Shown in pieces: positions 51,130 to 60,166 of a stretch of DNA of 64,000 nt. A model generated the notes under the pieces. That model was not told the origin of the DNA and did not search any database. It worked only from the letters and a program-made list of their open reading frames with translations. The stretch covers positions 868,001-932,000 of the forward strand of contig OY970183.1 in assembly GCA_963708155.1 (NCBI GenBank), given 5' to 3'. Positions within the stretch are counted from its first letter, which is position 1, and the number at the start of each line of letters is the position of its first letter. The translations under genes were made by a program, and so were the position numbers. Source of the DNA: Methylovirgula sp963708155. GTDB taxonomy: Bacteria > Pseudomonadota > Alphaproteobacteria > Rhizobiales > Beijerinckiaceae.

Positions 51130-51423
51130 TCAATCAGGCGTTGGCCCAAAAGCTCGCGAGAAATCTCGCGTCACGGGCATTTCTGGTGGATCCGCTGCCG
51201 CCGCTATGGCGTTTATCTTCCGGATCGCAAAATCAACCAGACCTTGAACATCAAATTCGCCCGCGCCGGCGCGGTGAATTATTGCAGACGCAATGATCTC
51301 GGTCTGTGGATCTGTTCGGTCGGCAATGCCTAGCTCTATGAGGGCGACCTCATAGGCGGTCGTCATTTTGGAAATTTCCTGCGGGCCGAAATCCAAATTT
51401 CGAAGCATGCGATAGATCGCCAT
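51130..51423 (-). CDS. small conserved hypothetical protein
   Basis: 97 residues starting Ala-Ile-Tyr-Arg-Met-Leu, then Phe-Gly-Pro-Gln-Glu-Ile-Ser-Lys-Met-Thr-Thr-Ala-Tyr-Glu. This start is familiar from many small Rhizobiales proteins of unknown function. Helical, soluble, no signal peptide. The ATG at 51423 is taken in preference to one at 51462. Confidence 0.65.
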   Translation of the reverse strand: MAIYRMLRNLDFGPQEISKMTTAYEVALIELGIADRTDPQTEIIASAIIHRAGAGEFDVQGLVDFAIRKINAIAAAADPPEMPVTRDFSRAFGPTPD

Positions 51424-51784
51424 GACACGCCCCTGCGTTCTTTTTCCACTCCTGACTGACAAGATTACGCTTGACCGAGGAAGCTCGGTTTGCGGTTAAG
51501 ATATTCAGGAGTACGCGCGGCGCAAGGGCGCGGGCCGGCTGCTATCGAGCGCCATTCATGTCGCTCGCGCCAAGCGGCTTCAGGAGCCCGGGCAATCCTT
51601 CTGATGCGCCGCCCCCAACGTCTACGCCATTGATTTGCAACAATTCCGAGATCGCGGCGGCGGCGTGCCCGCCGCCCAACATCATCGTCCGGCTTTCAAC
51701 AAAAAATACGCCCCGGGGGTGGTGATCCCCGGGGCGTTTCAGCGAAGCGCCCTATCGCTGAGCTGGCGTCCGACTGTGGTGCGC
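51424..51784. other. intergenic region with terminator
   Basis: 361 bases holding the terminator at 51702-51737 and no firm gene. A minus-strand frame near 51540-51720 (Ala-Ile-Ser-Glu-Leu-Leu-Gln-Ile-Asn-Gly-Val-Asp-Val-Gly-Gly-Gly) has ordinary codon use and might be a short unannotated peptide, but I see no ribosome site. Confidence 0.3.
51702..51737 (-). terminator. rho-independent terminator of the APC permease gene
   Basis: On the minus strand ACGCCCCGGGG (51737-51727) pairs with CCCCGGGGCGT (51718-51708), an 11-bp stem with an 8-base loop, followed by ATTTTTT. It lies about 48 bases after the permease stop codon. Confidence 0.92.
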
Positions 51785-53206
51785 CTATTCCGCTGTTATA
51801 GCTTCCATCTTGCCAAACGTTTCCGCCGTGGCCATCAACTCCATGTCATGCTCAATCCCAAGCAAGACCTTGGGTGCACGCATCTTCAAGACGAAGAACC
51901 AGACAACGCCGAGAAGCATGTAGGCGAGGAAGGCCCACGGAAAATAATTGTACGGGGCTGCGGGGACTGGATAGACGCTTCCGAAGAACGCGCCCGCCAT
52001 CAATAGCGTGCCGAGAGCGCCCAGGATAACGGTGCCAGCGGTCAAAGTTCCCTCGCGATAAAGAAGGATCGGCGCGGCGATCGAGCACAGGATGTACACG
52101 AAGATAAATCCGAACGTCGCGATCGTGCCGAAGTAACCGACCAAGTTTGTTTCACCGGCTTTGGCGAAGGCGATGCACAACACGGCGTTCAAAATCGTGC
52201 CGACGGCGAGTGCGAGGTGCGGCGTGGCATGCTTATCGTGGACTGCGCCCATCGAACGATGAACGAACTCGTAACGCCCGAGAGAGAACAGCATACGCGC
52301 AAATGCGGTCAGCTGACCAAGCGAGCATGCAAAGCAGCTGATCATCGCGGCAAAGTAGATGAACGTGGTCACGACAGTGCCGAGATTGGACGCCGCGGCG
52401 ACATCGGAAAACGGCGCGGCGCTCGCTCCGAGTTTCCCTGCATCGTCGTGGAAGCCCATCACGACAAAATAAGTCGTGGCAATGAAGAAAATACCAACCG
52501 CGATGGCCGTCGCCACAACGGCTTGCGGGACAACGACCTCAGGGTTCTTAATTTCCTTCGAGAGCGTCGCCGCGCTTTCGAATCCGACCCAGGAAAAGAT
52601 CGCAAACACGATGGCAGGCGCAATCGTCGCGACAGATGCGCCCCGCAGATGCACCTGGGGAGCGTCGACCTTGAAGCCGAATGATTTCCAAATCAGGAAA
52701 CAGACGATCATGATCGCCGCGACGGAGAGTGCCTCCAGCGTGAGCCCGAATCGCGTCGAGAGCTTCACGTCCCGATAGGCGAGAACCCATATCAGCGCCG
52801 AGACAGCCGCATAGATCACGAAGTCCGGCGGCAAGGTTTTAACACCAATCGCGCCGAAGAAGTCCTTGAAGAAGATCGACGTCGCAACCGTCAAGGCTAC
52901 TGCGGTGAAAAGATAGGCGACGAGCATAGCCCAGCCCGAGAGCAAGCCCCAGGACGGCCCGAGTGTGCGCGATACATAAAGAAAGAAAGAACCGGCCGCG
53001 GGAATGCGCTTGGCGAGCTTGCCGATATTAATGCCCACGATGGTGACGCTGATCGTGGCAAGGAAGTAGACCAGCCAGGAATTTGCTCCAGCCATGCCGC
53101 CAACAACGGCAACGCCGAGCGCGGGGGTGAATGTCGGGGAGAGACTGCAGACCGATTGGCCTACAGCCTCGATGAGAGTTAGATTGTTTCGACGCAATTC
53201 AGCCAT
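51785..53206 (-). CDS. APC-family amino acid permease
   Basis: 473 residues with about 12 membrane helices. The N-terminal Glu-Ala-Val-Gly-Gln-Ser-Val-Cys-Ser-Leu-Ser-Pro-Thr, Pro-Ala-Ala-Gly-Ser-Phe-Phe-Leu-Tyr-Val-Ser-Arg and Phe-Ser-Trp-Val-Gly-Phe-Glu-Ser-Ala-Ala-Thr-Leu-Ser-Lys-Glu-Ile-Lys-Asn-Pro motifs define the amino acid-polyamine-organocation family. The substrate cannot be read. The ATG is at 53206; own terminator. Confidence 0.88.
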   Translation of the reverse strand: MAELRRNNLTLIEAVGQSVCSLSPTFTPALGVAVVGGMAGANSWLVYFLATISVTIVGINIGKLAKRIPAAGSFFLYVSRTLGPSWGLLSGWAMLVAYLFTAVALTVATSIFFKDFFGAIGVKTLPPDFVIYAAVSALIWVLAYRDVKLSTRFGLTLEALSVAAIMIVCFLIWKSFGFKVDAPQVHLRGASVATIAPAIVFAIFSWVGFESAATLSKEIKNPEVVVPQAVVATAIAVGIFFIATTYFVVMGFHDDAGKLGASAAPFSDVAAASNLGTVVTTFIYFAAMISCFACSLGQLTAFARMLFSLGRYEFVHRSMGAVHDKHATPHLALAVGTILNAVLCIAFAKAGETNLVGYFGTIATFGFIFVYILCSIAAPILLYREGTLTAGTVILGALGTLLMAGAFFGSVYPVPAAPYNYFPWAFLAYMLLGVVWFFVLKMRAPKVLLGIEHDMELMATAETFGKMEAITAE

Positions 53207-53628
53207 TTCGCACTTCCGTCTTTCAAGAGCCGATCAATCGAGCGCAGCGGCGACAACAAGCCCACCCCGCCGCCTGGCAAGATTGAGATGACGCGATGCA
53301 GCAGGATATGTGCCAACGAGGGCTAATCATCTAAGACATTGAAAATAAGCGATATTGCCGAAATGGCATATTTCCTCTTGAGAAAATTATATGCTTAAAA
53401 ATTAAGCTGCCATTGCGGCGCAATGCGGCAGCTGAGGCAAAAATTGGAGAGGAGGCGCATGGGGCGGCGCACGGCCCGAGCATCGTTCCTTCGCTCGAAC
53501 CGAACGACCTTGAAATAAATTTCCGGGGCAAAATGAAGCGTTTGAAGGGAAGATCGCGGCATGGAGCGTGCAATGCCTGAGACGCCTGTTGCGCCATACA
53601 CACGGGCGGCTTAGCGCGGGTTGGGATA
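53207..53628. promoter_or_regulatory. divergent promoter region with a sigma-54-like element
   Basis: 422 bases between the divergent permease and kinase genes, AT-rich near 53340-53410. CGGCATGGAGCGTGCA at 53557-53572 has the GG (53558-53559) and GC (53570-53571) twelve bases apart with CATG and TGCA context, a fair RpoN match that would start the kinase/phosphatase transcript about 46 bases before its GTG. No gene is supported in the gap. Confidence 0.35.
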
Positions 53629-55317
53629 GTGGGTGCTGAAGATCAACTTCAGATCGCAGCGGGATTTGCCACCCGGCCGGGGAGACGGCCGGGCAATCGT
53701 GATTTTGGCGTTATCGACATCGGCTCGGCTTCCCAGCGGGTCACGCAAGGCGCAATCGCCGCCGTCGCGGACGGCTTCGGCGGTCAAGGTGCCCGCGTGG
53801 CCTCAGAACTCGCCGTTCGGGCATTTGTGGACGGCTATCGCGCGCAAACCGAGCCCGTCGGCATCGCCACGGCGGCCATGAAGTCTCTCAATGCGTACAA
53901 TCTTTGGCTTCACGGCCAGTCCCGATCCGACCCCGCGCTCTTCGGGGCTGCAACAACGTTCACCGCTGCCGTTCTGCGGGGCAGGGTCGCCGTGATTTTG
54001 CACGTCGGGGACAGCCGGGCATGGCATCTGCGCGAAAACCAACTGAATCTCATCACCGACGACCATTATGCCCCACAGACCGACAGCGGCAGAAGGCTTC
54101 TGCGGGCAGTTGGCCTCGAACCAGCGCTTCGGGTGGACGTGGATTCGCAGCCCCTTAAAGCGCGCGATCGCTTGCTTCTCACCACGCCCGGCGTCCACTC
54201 CATTCTCCCGGCGAGCGCGCTTCTAAAACTTCTCGATCGCCGCCAGGATCCACAGGCCGACGCCGATGCAATCGTTGCGGCCGCGTGCGAAGCCGGCTGC
54301 GAAGAGGACGCGACCGCGCTCGTCGTCGATATCATTACGGTTCCGGCTCCGGATTACAGCGCCGTCGTCGCCGAAATGCAGAATTTGCCGATTAGAGATC
54401 TGCCCGAGGTCGGCGATACGGTGGATGGATTCAAGCTTGTCCGCGTCCTGGCCGAAAGCAAGACCGCGCGCCTCTTTCTGGCTTTGGATCAGAAAGAATG
54501 GGTCGTTTTGAAATTTCCCGATCCCAAGGCCGACAAAGTCGATCGCGCGCACTTCATGCGGGAGGTTTTTCTCGGTCAGCGGATCCATGATCCGAACGTC
54601 GGCGCGTCCCTGATCTTGCCGGTCAGTCGCCAGACCCGGCTCTATGTCGCAATGCCTTATTATCGCGGCGAGACCCTCGAAGACCGGCTTCGGCGCGAGG
54701 GTCCAATGAAGATCGACGAGGCTGTCGCTATCGCGATCAAAATCGGACGCGGGCTCGTTTCACTCCACAAGGCCGGCGTGACGCATCGCGATATCAAGCC
54801 CGGCAATGTCATGCTGCTGAAAAACGGCGACGTGAAAATCTTTGATTTCGGCGTCGCCCGCCTGCCGCGTTTCGACGATATTGAGGAATCGGCAAGCCCC
54901 GGCACGCTTGACTTCATGGCCCCGGAACTTTTCCTGCAAGAGAGGGGCGATGCGCTGTCGGACCAATTCGCTCTGGGCGTCACATTGTACCGTATTCTTT
55001 CCGGACACTACCCTTATGGGGAAACGCTGCCGGGCGAGCGGCCGCTCTTCGGTGCGGCTTCGCCGTTATCCGGATATCGCAAGGACGTTCCAGTCTGGCT
55101 CAACGCTGCAGTCATGCGTGCGGTATCGTTGCGTCGAGACGATCGTTTCGGCGATATGCACGAGTTTATTTTCGCGCTGGAGCACGGAAAGCTTCGACAG
55201 CCGCAGGAGCGCCATCGCCCGCTGATCGAGCGCAACCCGCTCGTCTTCTGGAAGCTTCTGTGCGCTCTTCTTTTCATACTCCTCGTCCTCAGCCTTATCC
55301 TCAGGATGAGGAAATAA
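53629..55317 (+). CDS. bifunctional PP2C phosphatase/Ser-Thr protein kinase, membrane-anchored
   Basis: 562 residues. The N-terminal PP2C domain (about 8-240) has Ala-Asp-Gly-Phe-Gly-Gly, His-Val-Gly-Asp-Ser-Arg and Glu-Glu-Asp-Ala-Thr. The Hanks-type kinase (about 265-530) has Lys in Val-Val-Leu-Lys-Phe, His-Arg-Asp-Ile-Lys-Pro-Gly-Asn-Val, Asp-Phe-Gly-Val-Ala-Arg and Ala-Pro-Glu, so both activities look intact. One membrane helix near the C-terminus (about 538-557) ends in a basic tail. From memory, such fusions often occur near nitrate-assimilation genes in proteobacteria; none is here. The start is GTG 53629. Confidence 0.9.
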   Translation: MGAEDQLQIAAGFATRPGRRPGNRDFGVIDIGSASQRVTQGAIAAVADGFGGQGARVASELAVRAFVDGYRAQTEPVGIATAAMKSLNAYNLWLHGQSRSDPALFGAATTFTAAVLRGRVAVILHVGDSRAWHLRENQLNLITDDHYAPQTDSGRRLLRAVGLEPALRVDVDSQPLKARDRLLLTTPGVHSILPASALLKLLDRRQDPQADADAIVAAACEAGCEEDATALVVDIITVPAPDYSAVVAEMQNLPIRDLPEVGDTVDGFKLVRVLAESKTARLFLALDQKEWVVLKFPDPKADKVDRAHFMREVFLGQRIHDPNVGASLILPVSRQTRLYVAMPYYRGETLEDRLRREGPMKIDEAVAIAIKIGRGLVSLHKAGVTHRDIKPGNVMLLKNGDVKIFDFGVARLPRFDDIEESASPGTLDFMAPELFLQERGDALSDQFALGVTLYRILSGHYPYGETLPGERPLFGAASPLSGYRKDVPVWLNAAVMRAVSLRRDDRFGDMHEFIFALEHGKLRQPQERHRPLIERNPLVFWKLLCALLFILLVLSLILRMRK

Positions 55318-55351
55318 GGAATCCGGGAAGAGAGGAGCCCTTGCTTGACTC

Positions 55352-55942
55352 CTATTCGTTGAGCGATCTCGGACCGCTGACATAGGGGCTGCCGCGAAGA
55401 TAAAACCGCAGGACGCGGTCCGCGTCTTGCGAAATGCCGATTCTGATACTCTGCCCGATTTCGCCGTGTCCGTGCTCATCGCGGGCGAGCCATAACGGGC
55501 CTTTTTGGCAAAGATCGAGTCCGTCGAGCGAACGATCAATCCGCAATGCCATGGCGAGCCTTCCCGGCCCCCGCGCGAGGTCGCACAAGCGCTCGACGCC
55601 GCGATTGAGCCGCATGATCGCGATGCCCTCGAGCGGCTCGAGCGCGCGGATCAGCACGCCTGCTCCGATCCCTGGCTTCTCGCTTGAAACGTTGAGCATA
55701 TAGGAGACGCCATAGGCGAGGTAGACGTAGGCGTGTCCGCGCTCAAGGAACAGCGCGCGGTTGCGCTTCGTCATCCCACGGAAGGCGTGTCCGGCAGCGT
55801 CGCCGACGACATAGGCCTCGGTCTCGACAATGCGACCGGTGGCGACGCCGTCCGGCAACTCCCGCACCAATAACTTGCCAATAAGAAACCGGGCGAGAGC
55901 AACCGTATCACTCGGCAGCTCCCGACGAGCCAGTATTTTCAT
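55352..55942 (-). CDS. 3-methyladenine DNA glycosylase (AAG/MPG type)
   Basis: 196 residues: Leu-Ile-Gly-Lys-Leu-Leu-Val, Gly-Arg-Ile-Val-Glu-Thr-Glu-Ala-Tyr, Asp-Ala-Ala-Gly-His-Ala-Phe-Arg-Gly-Met-Thr-Lys-Arg-Asn, Ala-Tyr-Val-Tyr-Leu-Ala-Tyr-Gly and Gly-Pro-Gly-Arg-Leu. The catalytic Glu is in Val-Glu-Thr-Glu-Ala-Tyr. It removes alkylated purines in base-excision repair. The ATG at 55942 abuts AAGGAG; a TTG at 55981 is an alternative start. Convergent with the kinase gene. Confidence 0.93.
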   Translation of the reverse strand: MKILARRELPSDTVALARFLIGKLLVRELPDGVATGRIVETEAYVVGDAAGHAFRGMTKRNRALFLERGHAYVYLAYGVSYMLNVSSEKPGIGAGVLIRALEPLEGIAIMRLNRGVERLCDLARGPGRLAMALRIDRSLDGLDLCQKGPLWLARDEHGHGEIGQSIRIGISQDADRVLRFYLRGSPYVSGPRSLNE

Positions 55943-56012
55943 CTCCTTGCCGCCCGGTTCCCGCTCGCCGTTGTCCGCCAAGTGACCATGATGACCCGGC
56001 GTGCTGCCCCGT

Positions 56013-57701
56013 TCAATCGTCCGTCGGCTGTTTTAACTGGTCCATGATCTGATCGAGGTTGAAGCTTTGTGGTTTTTGATGCGGCGGATATTCCTTCAAC
56101 GATGCAGCGAACGCACCGGCAATCGCCTGCGCGCCGTAGATCAGGTAAGCTTTGTGCATAGTCCACGCGAAATATTCGTTCGATGTTATCTGCGCGCGTT
56201 CGTAGGGGTCCATTCGTAGATTAAAAAATAGAGGGAGCCGTCGCGGCGTGAAAGGTTCGCCCCAGACATCGAGCGTTCCCGGCGTTTTCTGTTCAAAGAA
56301 GACGAGCTTCCAGTTGTTGAACCGGATCGCAACGAGTTGGGCGTCGTCGTTGAAATAAATGAAAGACTTTCGCGGCGAGTTCGGCTCTTCCCCGGTCAAA
56401 TAAGCGAGTTGATCGTAACCATCGATATGCACCTTGTAAGTGCGGTCACCGATCGTCCAACCTTTGAGAAGACGGTCCTTGATGCCCTTGTCCCCAGCGG
56501 CCGCCAGGAAGGTCGGGAACCAGTCGTGGCTGCCGACTATATCGTTCGCGATGCTCCCAGGCTTGATATGTCCGGGCCAACGGATCATCGCGGGGACGCG
56601 ATACGCGCCCTCCCAGTTTGTGTTCTTCTCGCTGCGGAACGGCGTCATCGCCGCGTCCGGCCAGGAGTTCATGTGCGGGCCATTATCGGTCGTGTAGAAG
56701 ACGATCGTATCGTTGGTGATACCGAGATCGTCCAGGGTCTTGAGCAGTTTGCCGACATCGCCGTCGTGCTCGATCATGCCGTCGGCATATTCATTGTCAG
56801 GCATGCCGCTCTGTCCGCGCATCGATGCGCGGACATGCGTGTAAAGATGCATGCGTGTCGTGTTCATCCAGCAGAAGAAAGGCTTTCCGGCCTTTACCTG
56901 TCTCTGGATGAAGTCGATCGCGGCGCCCGTGGTTTCGTCGTCGATGGTCTCCATGCGCTTCTTCGTTAGCGCCCCGGTATCTTCGATCGTCTGCTTGCCG
57001 ACACGGCCGAAGCGCGGATCGACGGTCGGATCGTCGATCTCGCTCGCCTTGCACTTCAAGACGCCGCGCGGCCCGAATTTAGCGCGGAAAGCGGGATCCT
57101 TCGGATAGTCTGGATCTTCCGGCTCTTCTTCCGCGTTCAGGTGATAGAGATTGCCGAAGAATTCATCGAAGCCATGCACGGTCGGCAGATATTCGTTGCG
57201 GTCGCCGAGATGATTCTTGCCGAATTGTCCTGTCGCGTAGCCAAGCGGCTTTAAGGCTTCGGCGATTGTGATGTCTTGCGCCTGAAGGCCGACTGTCGCG
57301 GCCGGAATTCCGACCTTGGACAGTCCGGTGCGGATCACCGACTGGCCGGTGATGAAGGATGAACGGCCGGCGGTGCAGCTTTGCTCGGCGTAGTAGTCCG
57401 TGAACATCAAGCCTTCTTTGGCAATGCGGTCGATGTTCGGCGTCCGATAGCCCATCAGTCCGAACGTATAGGCGCTGATGTCCGATTGGCCGATATCGTC
57501 ACCAAAGATGACGAGGATATTCGGCTTGGCCCCAGCGCCCAGTGACGACGCCGGTTGTTGCTCCTGAGCCTGCGCAACACCCGCCGCGCCCGATCCGAGG
57601 GTTGACGCCGCCACAAGTGCAGTTCCCGATAGAAGGATGCTGCGGCGATTCGGCTGATGGTTCTTCTTCTCTGCTTTATCTTCCGCGTCGCTGGCATTCA
57701 T
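56013..57701 (-). CDS. secreted type I sulfatase (arylsulfatase family)
   Basis: 562 residues. A twin-arginine-like leader (Asn-Arg-Arg-Ser-Ile-Leu-Leu-Ser-Gly, cleavage near Ala-Gln-Ala at 46) suggests folded export. Metal-binding Asp-Asp in Phe-Gly-Asp-Asp-Ile-Gly. The active-site motif Cys109-Thr-Ala-Gly-Arg113 is converted to formylglycine. His in Gly-Lys-Asn-His-Leu-Gly and Asp-Asn-Gly-Pro-His later. The enzyme's own activator, FGE, is encoded just upstream on the same strand. The sulfate-ester substrate is unknown. Confidence 0.92.
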   Translation of the reverse strand: MNASDAEDKAEKKNHQPNRRSILLSGTALVAASTLGSGAAGVAQAQEQQPASSLGAGAKPNILVIFGDDIGQSDISAYTFGLMGYRTPNIDRIAKEGLMFTDYYAEQSCTAGRSSFITGQSVIRTGLSKVGIPAATVGLQAQDITIAEALKPLGYATGQFGKNHLGDRNEYLPTVHGFDEFFGNLYHLNAEEEPEDPDYPKDPAFRAKFGPRGVLKCKASEIDDPTVDPRFGRVGKQTIEDTGALTKKRMETIDDETTGAAIDFIQRQVKAGKPFFCWMNTTRMHLYTHVRASMRGQSGMPDNEYADGMIEHDGDVGKLLKTLDDLGITNDTIVFYTTDNGPHMNSWPDAAMTPFRSEKNTNWEGAYRVPAMIRWPGHIKPGSIANDIVGSHDWFPTFLAAAGDKGIKDRLLKGWTIGDRTYKVHIDGYDQLAYLTGEEPNSPRKSFIYFNDDAQLVAIRFNNWKLVFFEQKTPGTLDVWGEPFTPRRLPLFFNLRMDPYERAQITSNEYFAWTMHKAYLIYGAQAIAGAFAASLKEYPPHQKPQSFNLDQIMDQLKQPTDD

Positions 57702-57754
57702 GTCTTACCTCCCTCTAGGACGACATTGCAGAACCAGAAACAGATGTGATTTCA

Positions 57755-57856
57755 CTACGGCCCATTCTGGCCTGGATCGCCGGGCAAAACATCTTGCACC
57801 TGCGCCGCCAAGGCCGTGCAGATGACGGCGAGCGCGCAAAGTAGCGACCTTTTCAC
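57755..57856 (-). CDS. possible 33-residue secreted peptide
   Basis: A GTG at 57856 overlaps the TGA of the FGE gene (GTGA). The frame encodes Lys-Arg-Ser-Leu-Leu-Cys-Ala-Leu-Ala-Val-Ile-Cys-Thr-Ala-Leu-Ala-Ala, a good signal-peptide core, then about 15 residues with Pro-Gly-Asp-Pro-Gly, ending at 57755. It could be a lipoprotein-like or secreted peptide translated by coupling between FGE and sulfatase, or chance. Not long enough for homology. Confidence 0.35.
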   Translation of the reverse strand: MKRSLLCALAVICTALAAQVQDVLPGDPGQNGP

Positions 57857-58842
57857 CCTTCCACTCCTCTTCGGATCACGCAGCGGAATCCGAGATGACT
57901 GGTTGAGGTGTCGACGGCCTCGGCGTGCCGCGCAGCGGGGCGATAACGGCGGCAATAGTTCGGCGCGCAGAGATGCGAACCACCCTTGATGACTTTGCGG
58001 GGGATTTTGATGGCGGGCTGGCAGGGATCGTAACTCTCTTCGGCCCTGGCGCCGCGCGGGTTCTGCGGAATGCAGCAAGCCTTCTGCGCATCCGGCCTGT
58101 GCTTCTGGGAAAACCAATCATCGGTCCATTCCCAGACGTTTCCGATCATGTCGTAAAGGCCGTAACCATTCGGTGGGAAGACGCCGACCGGCGAAGTGCG
58201 CTCATAGCCGTCGAGCTTCAAGTTCTCGCGCGGAAACTCGCCATGCCACGTGTTCGCCATAAGCTTTCCATTGGGCTCGAACTCGTCGCCCCAGGCGTAT
58301 TCTGCGCCGTCGAGCCCCCCGCGGGCTGCGAATTCCCATTCAGATTCCGTCGGCAATTCCTTGCCTGCCCAACGGGCGTAGGCGACAGCGTCGGCATGGG
58401 CGATATGCACGACAGGGTGATCATCCAATCCGTCGATATTGCTTCCCGGCCCATAAGGGTGACGCCAATCGGCGCCTTTCAGGAATCGCCACCATTCTCC
58501 CCAATTGCGGAGATCGACGGGACGCGAGGGTGGCGTGAATACAAGCGACCCGGCGTAAAGCATATGCGGCAGCGCGCCCGGATAGTCCTTGGGGTCCGGC
58601 GGGATTTCGGCGAAAGTCACGTGTCCGGTGGCTCGGACGAATTGGCTGAACTGACGGTTGGTGATCGGCGCTTTGTCGATCCAAAACCCGTCGACATTGA
58701 CGCGATGGACCGGCGCTTCCTCGGGATAGTGGTTGTCGGACCCCATGCGGAACGTGCCGCCGGGAATCCACGTCATGCCCGATGGCGCAGCAGCTACGTC
58801 CTCACCAGGCCCCGACTCATAATCCGATGCGGATGTGGGCAT
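57853..58842 (-). CDS. formylglycine-generating enzyme
   Basis: 329 residues of the SUMF1/EgtB/PvdO fold: Met-Thr-Trp-Ile-Pro-Gly-Gly-Thr-Phe-Arg-Met-Gly-Ser at the start, Pro-Thr-Glu-Ser-Glu-Trp-Glu-Phe-Ala-Ala-Arg-Gly, Gly-Asn-Val-Trp-Glu-Trp-Thr and Gly-Phe-Arg-Cys. The copper-binding catalytic pair Cys292 and Cys297 lies in Gly-Gly-Ser-His-Leu-Cys-Ala-Pro-Asn-Tyr-Cys-Arg-Arg-Tyr-Arg, so it should be active. It oxidises the sulfatase Cys in the cytoplasm before export. The ATG at 58842 follows GGGGAGCGAC; a start at 58935 adds a hydrophobic leader that would not suit a cytoplasmic enzyme. Confidence 0.92.
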   Translation of the reverse strand: MPTSASDYESGPGEDVAAAPSGMTWIPGGTFRMGSDNHYPEEAPVHRVNVDGFWIDKAPITNRQFSQFVRATGHVTFAEIPPDPKDYPGALPHMLYAGSLVFTPPSRPVDLRNWGEWWRFLKGADWRHPYGPGSNIDGLDDHPVVHIAHADAVAYARWAGKELPTESEWEFAARGGLDGAEYAWGDEFEPNGKLMANTWHGEFPRENLKLDGYERTSPVGVFPPNGYGLYDMIGNVWEWTDDWFSQKHRPDAQKACCIPQNPRGARAEESYDPCQPAIKIPRKVIKGGSHLCAPNYCRRYRPAARHAEAVDTSTSHLGFRCVIRRGVEG

Positions 58843-59014
58843 GTCGCTCCCCACGATCGCGTTCTCCGACGCGCATAGATGCGACACAAACGCGGAAATA
58901 TCAATCAAGGCAAGTGGACAAACAAAAATCACCAATCTCGCGGCGGTGGTTCTGCTTCTCTAAGTTTTTGATTTGTTGGTCATTAAAAGAGGCGGACGTG
59001 CTCCGTTGGCCAAC

Positions 59015-60166
59015 TCATCGGCCGGCCACGATGGCGATCGAATTGCCCAGAATATTCACGGGAACGGTGACGACCGAGGTGAACGAACTTTTGAGTTGCT
59101 CGGTTTCTTCGTTGGACGCCACTTGCGTCTTGCCGATACCATTCTGGAGTACTTGCCGGAGTTGCGGAGAAATTTCCGCGAGCTGCGCATATTTGTTGTG
59201 ATTCGTCGGATCATCGCCTTTGACATTCGTCAGGTCGATAACAACAGCACCCAGTTCCGCCAGTTCACCATCATGTTTGATCGCGCCGACGCGGCTCTCG
59301 CCACCGCTAATGAATTTCGACAGCGCCAGGGCTTTGTCGTCGCGGGACAGCACGACGTAATAGGGCCGCTTCATCTTGCCGAAAGCACGCAGTTCCGACT
59401 TGAAGACATCGACATCGATATCCGGCGCCGCGAGGACGACGACGCCAATCTTGTCCGAGCGCTTCAGGCCGCCTTCCAATTTAATCTGCCGCATCGCCTC
59501 GACGAAGACCCAATTTCCCATCGAATGAGCGAGAATATTGACCTTCTCCGCATTGCTCGCGACGAGCAGACGGATCGTATGGGCGAGTTCGTCGCGCGCC
59601 GCGGTGGCGCTGTTTTGATCGTAGAGATAATCCGTCACGCTGCCACGCGAGGCCCAGGAGAAGAGGACCGGGACCGCCTGCGTATGCGAATCGTGAACGA
59701 CCTGGGTGAAGCCATAGAGCCCCTCGGCAAACATCGTGTTGAAGCCGTGGACGAAAAGAAAAACCTGCCGATGGCCTTTTGGCCGTTGTGCGAGTTGTGC
59801 GTTGAGCGCTTGAAGAAAGGCCTTGTCGCCGTCGATGTAATTGGACGCATGAACGGTGAAATCTTTGCGCGGATCGCCGGGCGGGCTTTGCGGCCATTCG
59901 ATTTTGCCGGTCACGTGCGTTGGTGGCACCGAGACGGTCACCGAAGCGAAATCGAGCCAATCGGCACGTTGTCCGTTGTACAATGTCCCCGGCCGGGGAT
60001 CGCGCTGCCGCGTCGTCGCAACCAGAATCGTGTGTTCGGTTGCCTGCGGCGGCAAATAGGCGGCATCGGCGAGAAAGCCGCTCTCCGGCCGCGAGGCGCA
60101 GCCCATCATCAGGCCGGACGCAGCCAGGACGAGGGCGATCAGCAGAGATCGCCGCAGCACATCCAT
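59015..60166 (-). CDS. DUF900 alpha/beta-hydrolase lipoprotein
   Basis: 383 residues. The leader ends in a lipobox-like Leu-Met-Met-Gly-Cys23. The alpha/beta-hydrolase fold of the DUF900 group shows Val-Phe-Leu-Phe-Val-His-Gly-Phe-Asn (oxyanion region), Pro-Val-Leu-Phe-Ser-Trp-Ala-Ser-Arg-Gly and the nucleophile elbow Ala-His-Ser-Met-Gly-Asn. The ATG is at 60166; a start at 60211 would put extra residues before the leader. Substrate unknown. Confidence 0.82.
   Translation of the reverse strand: MDVLRRSLLIALVLAASGLMMGCASRPESGFLADAAYLPPQATEHTILVATTRQRDPRPGTLYNGQRADWLDFASVTVSVPPTHVTGKIEWPQSPPGDPRKDFTVHASNYIDGDKAFLQALNAQLAQRPKGHRQVFLFVHGFNTMFAEGLYGFTQVVHDSHTQAVPVLFSWASRGSVTDYLYDQNSATAARDELAHTIRLLVASNAEKVNILAHSMGNWVFVEAMRQIKLEGGLKRSDKIGVVVLAAPDIDVDVFKSELRAFGKMKRPYYVVLSRDDKALALSKFISGGESRVGAIKHDGELAELGAVVIDLTNVKGDDPTNHNKYAQLAEISPQLRQVLQNGIGKTQVASNEETEQLKSSFTSVVTVPVNILGNSIAIVAGR

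Noticed and set aside
49150..55400. Prophage or integrative element bounded by a tRNA-Met att repeat
   Set aside because: No integrase, phage gene or repeated tRNA end was found.
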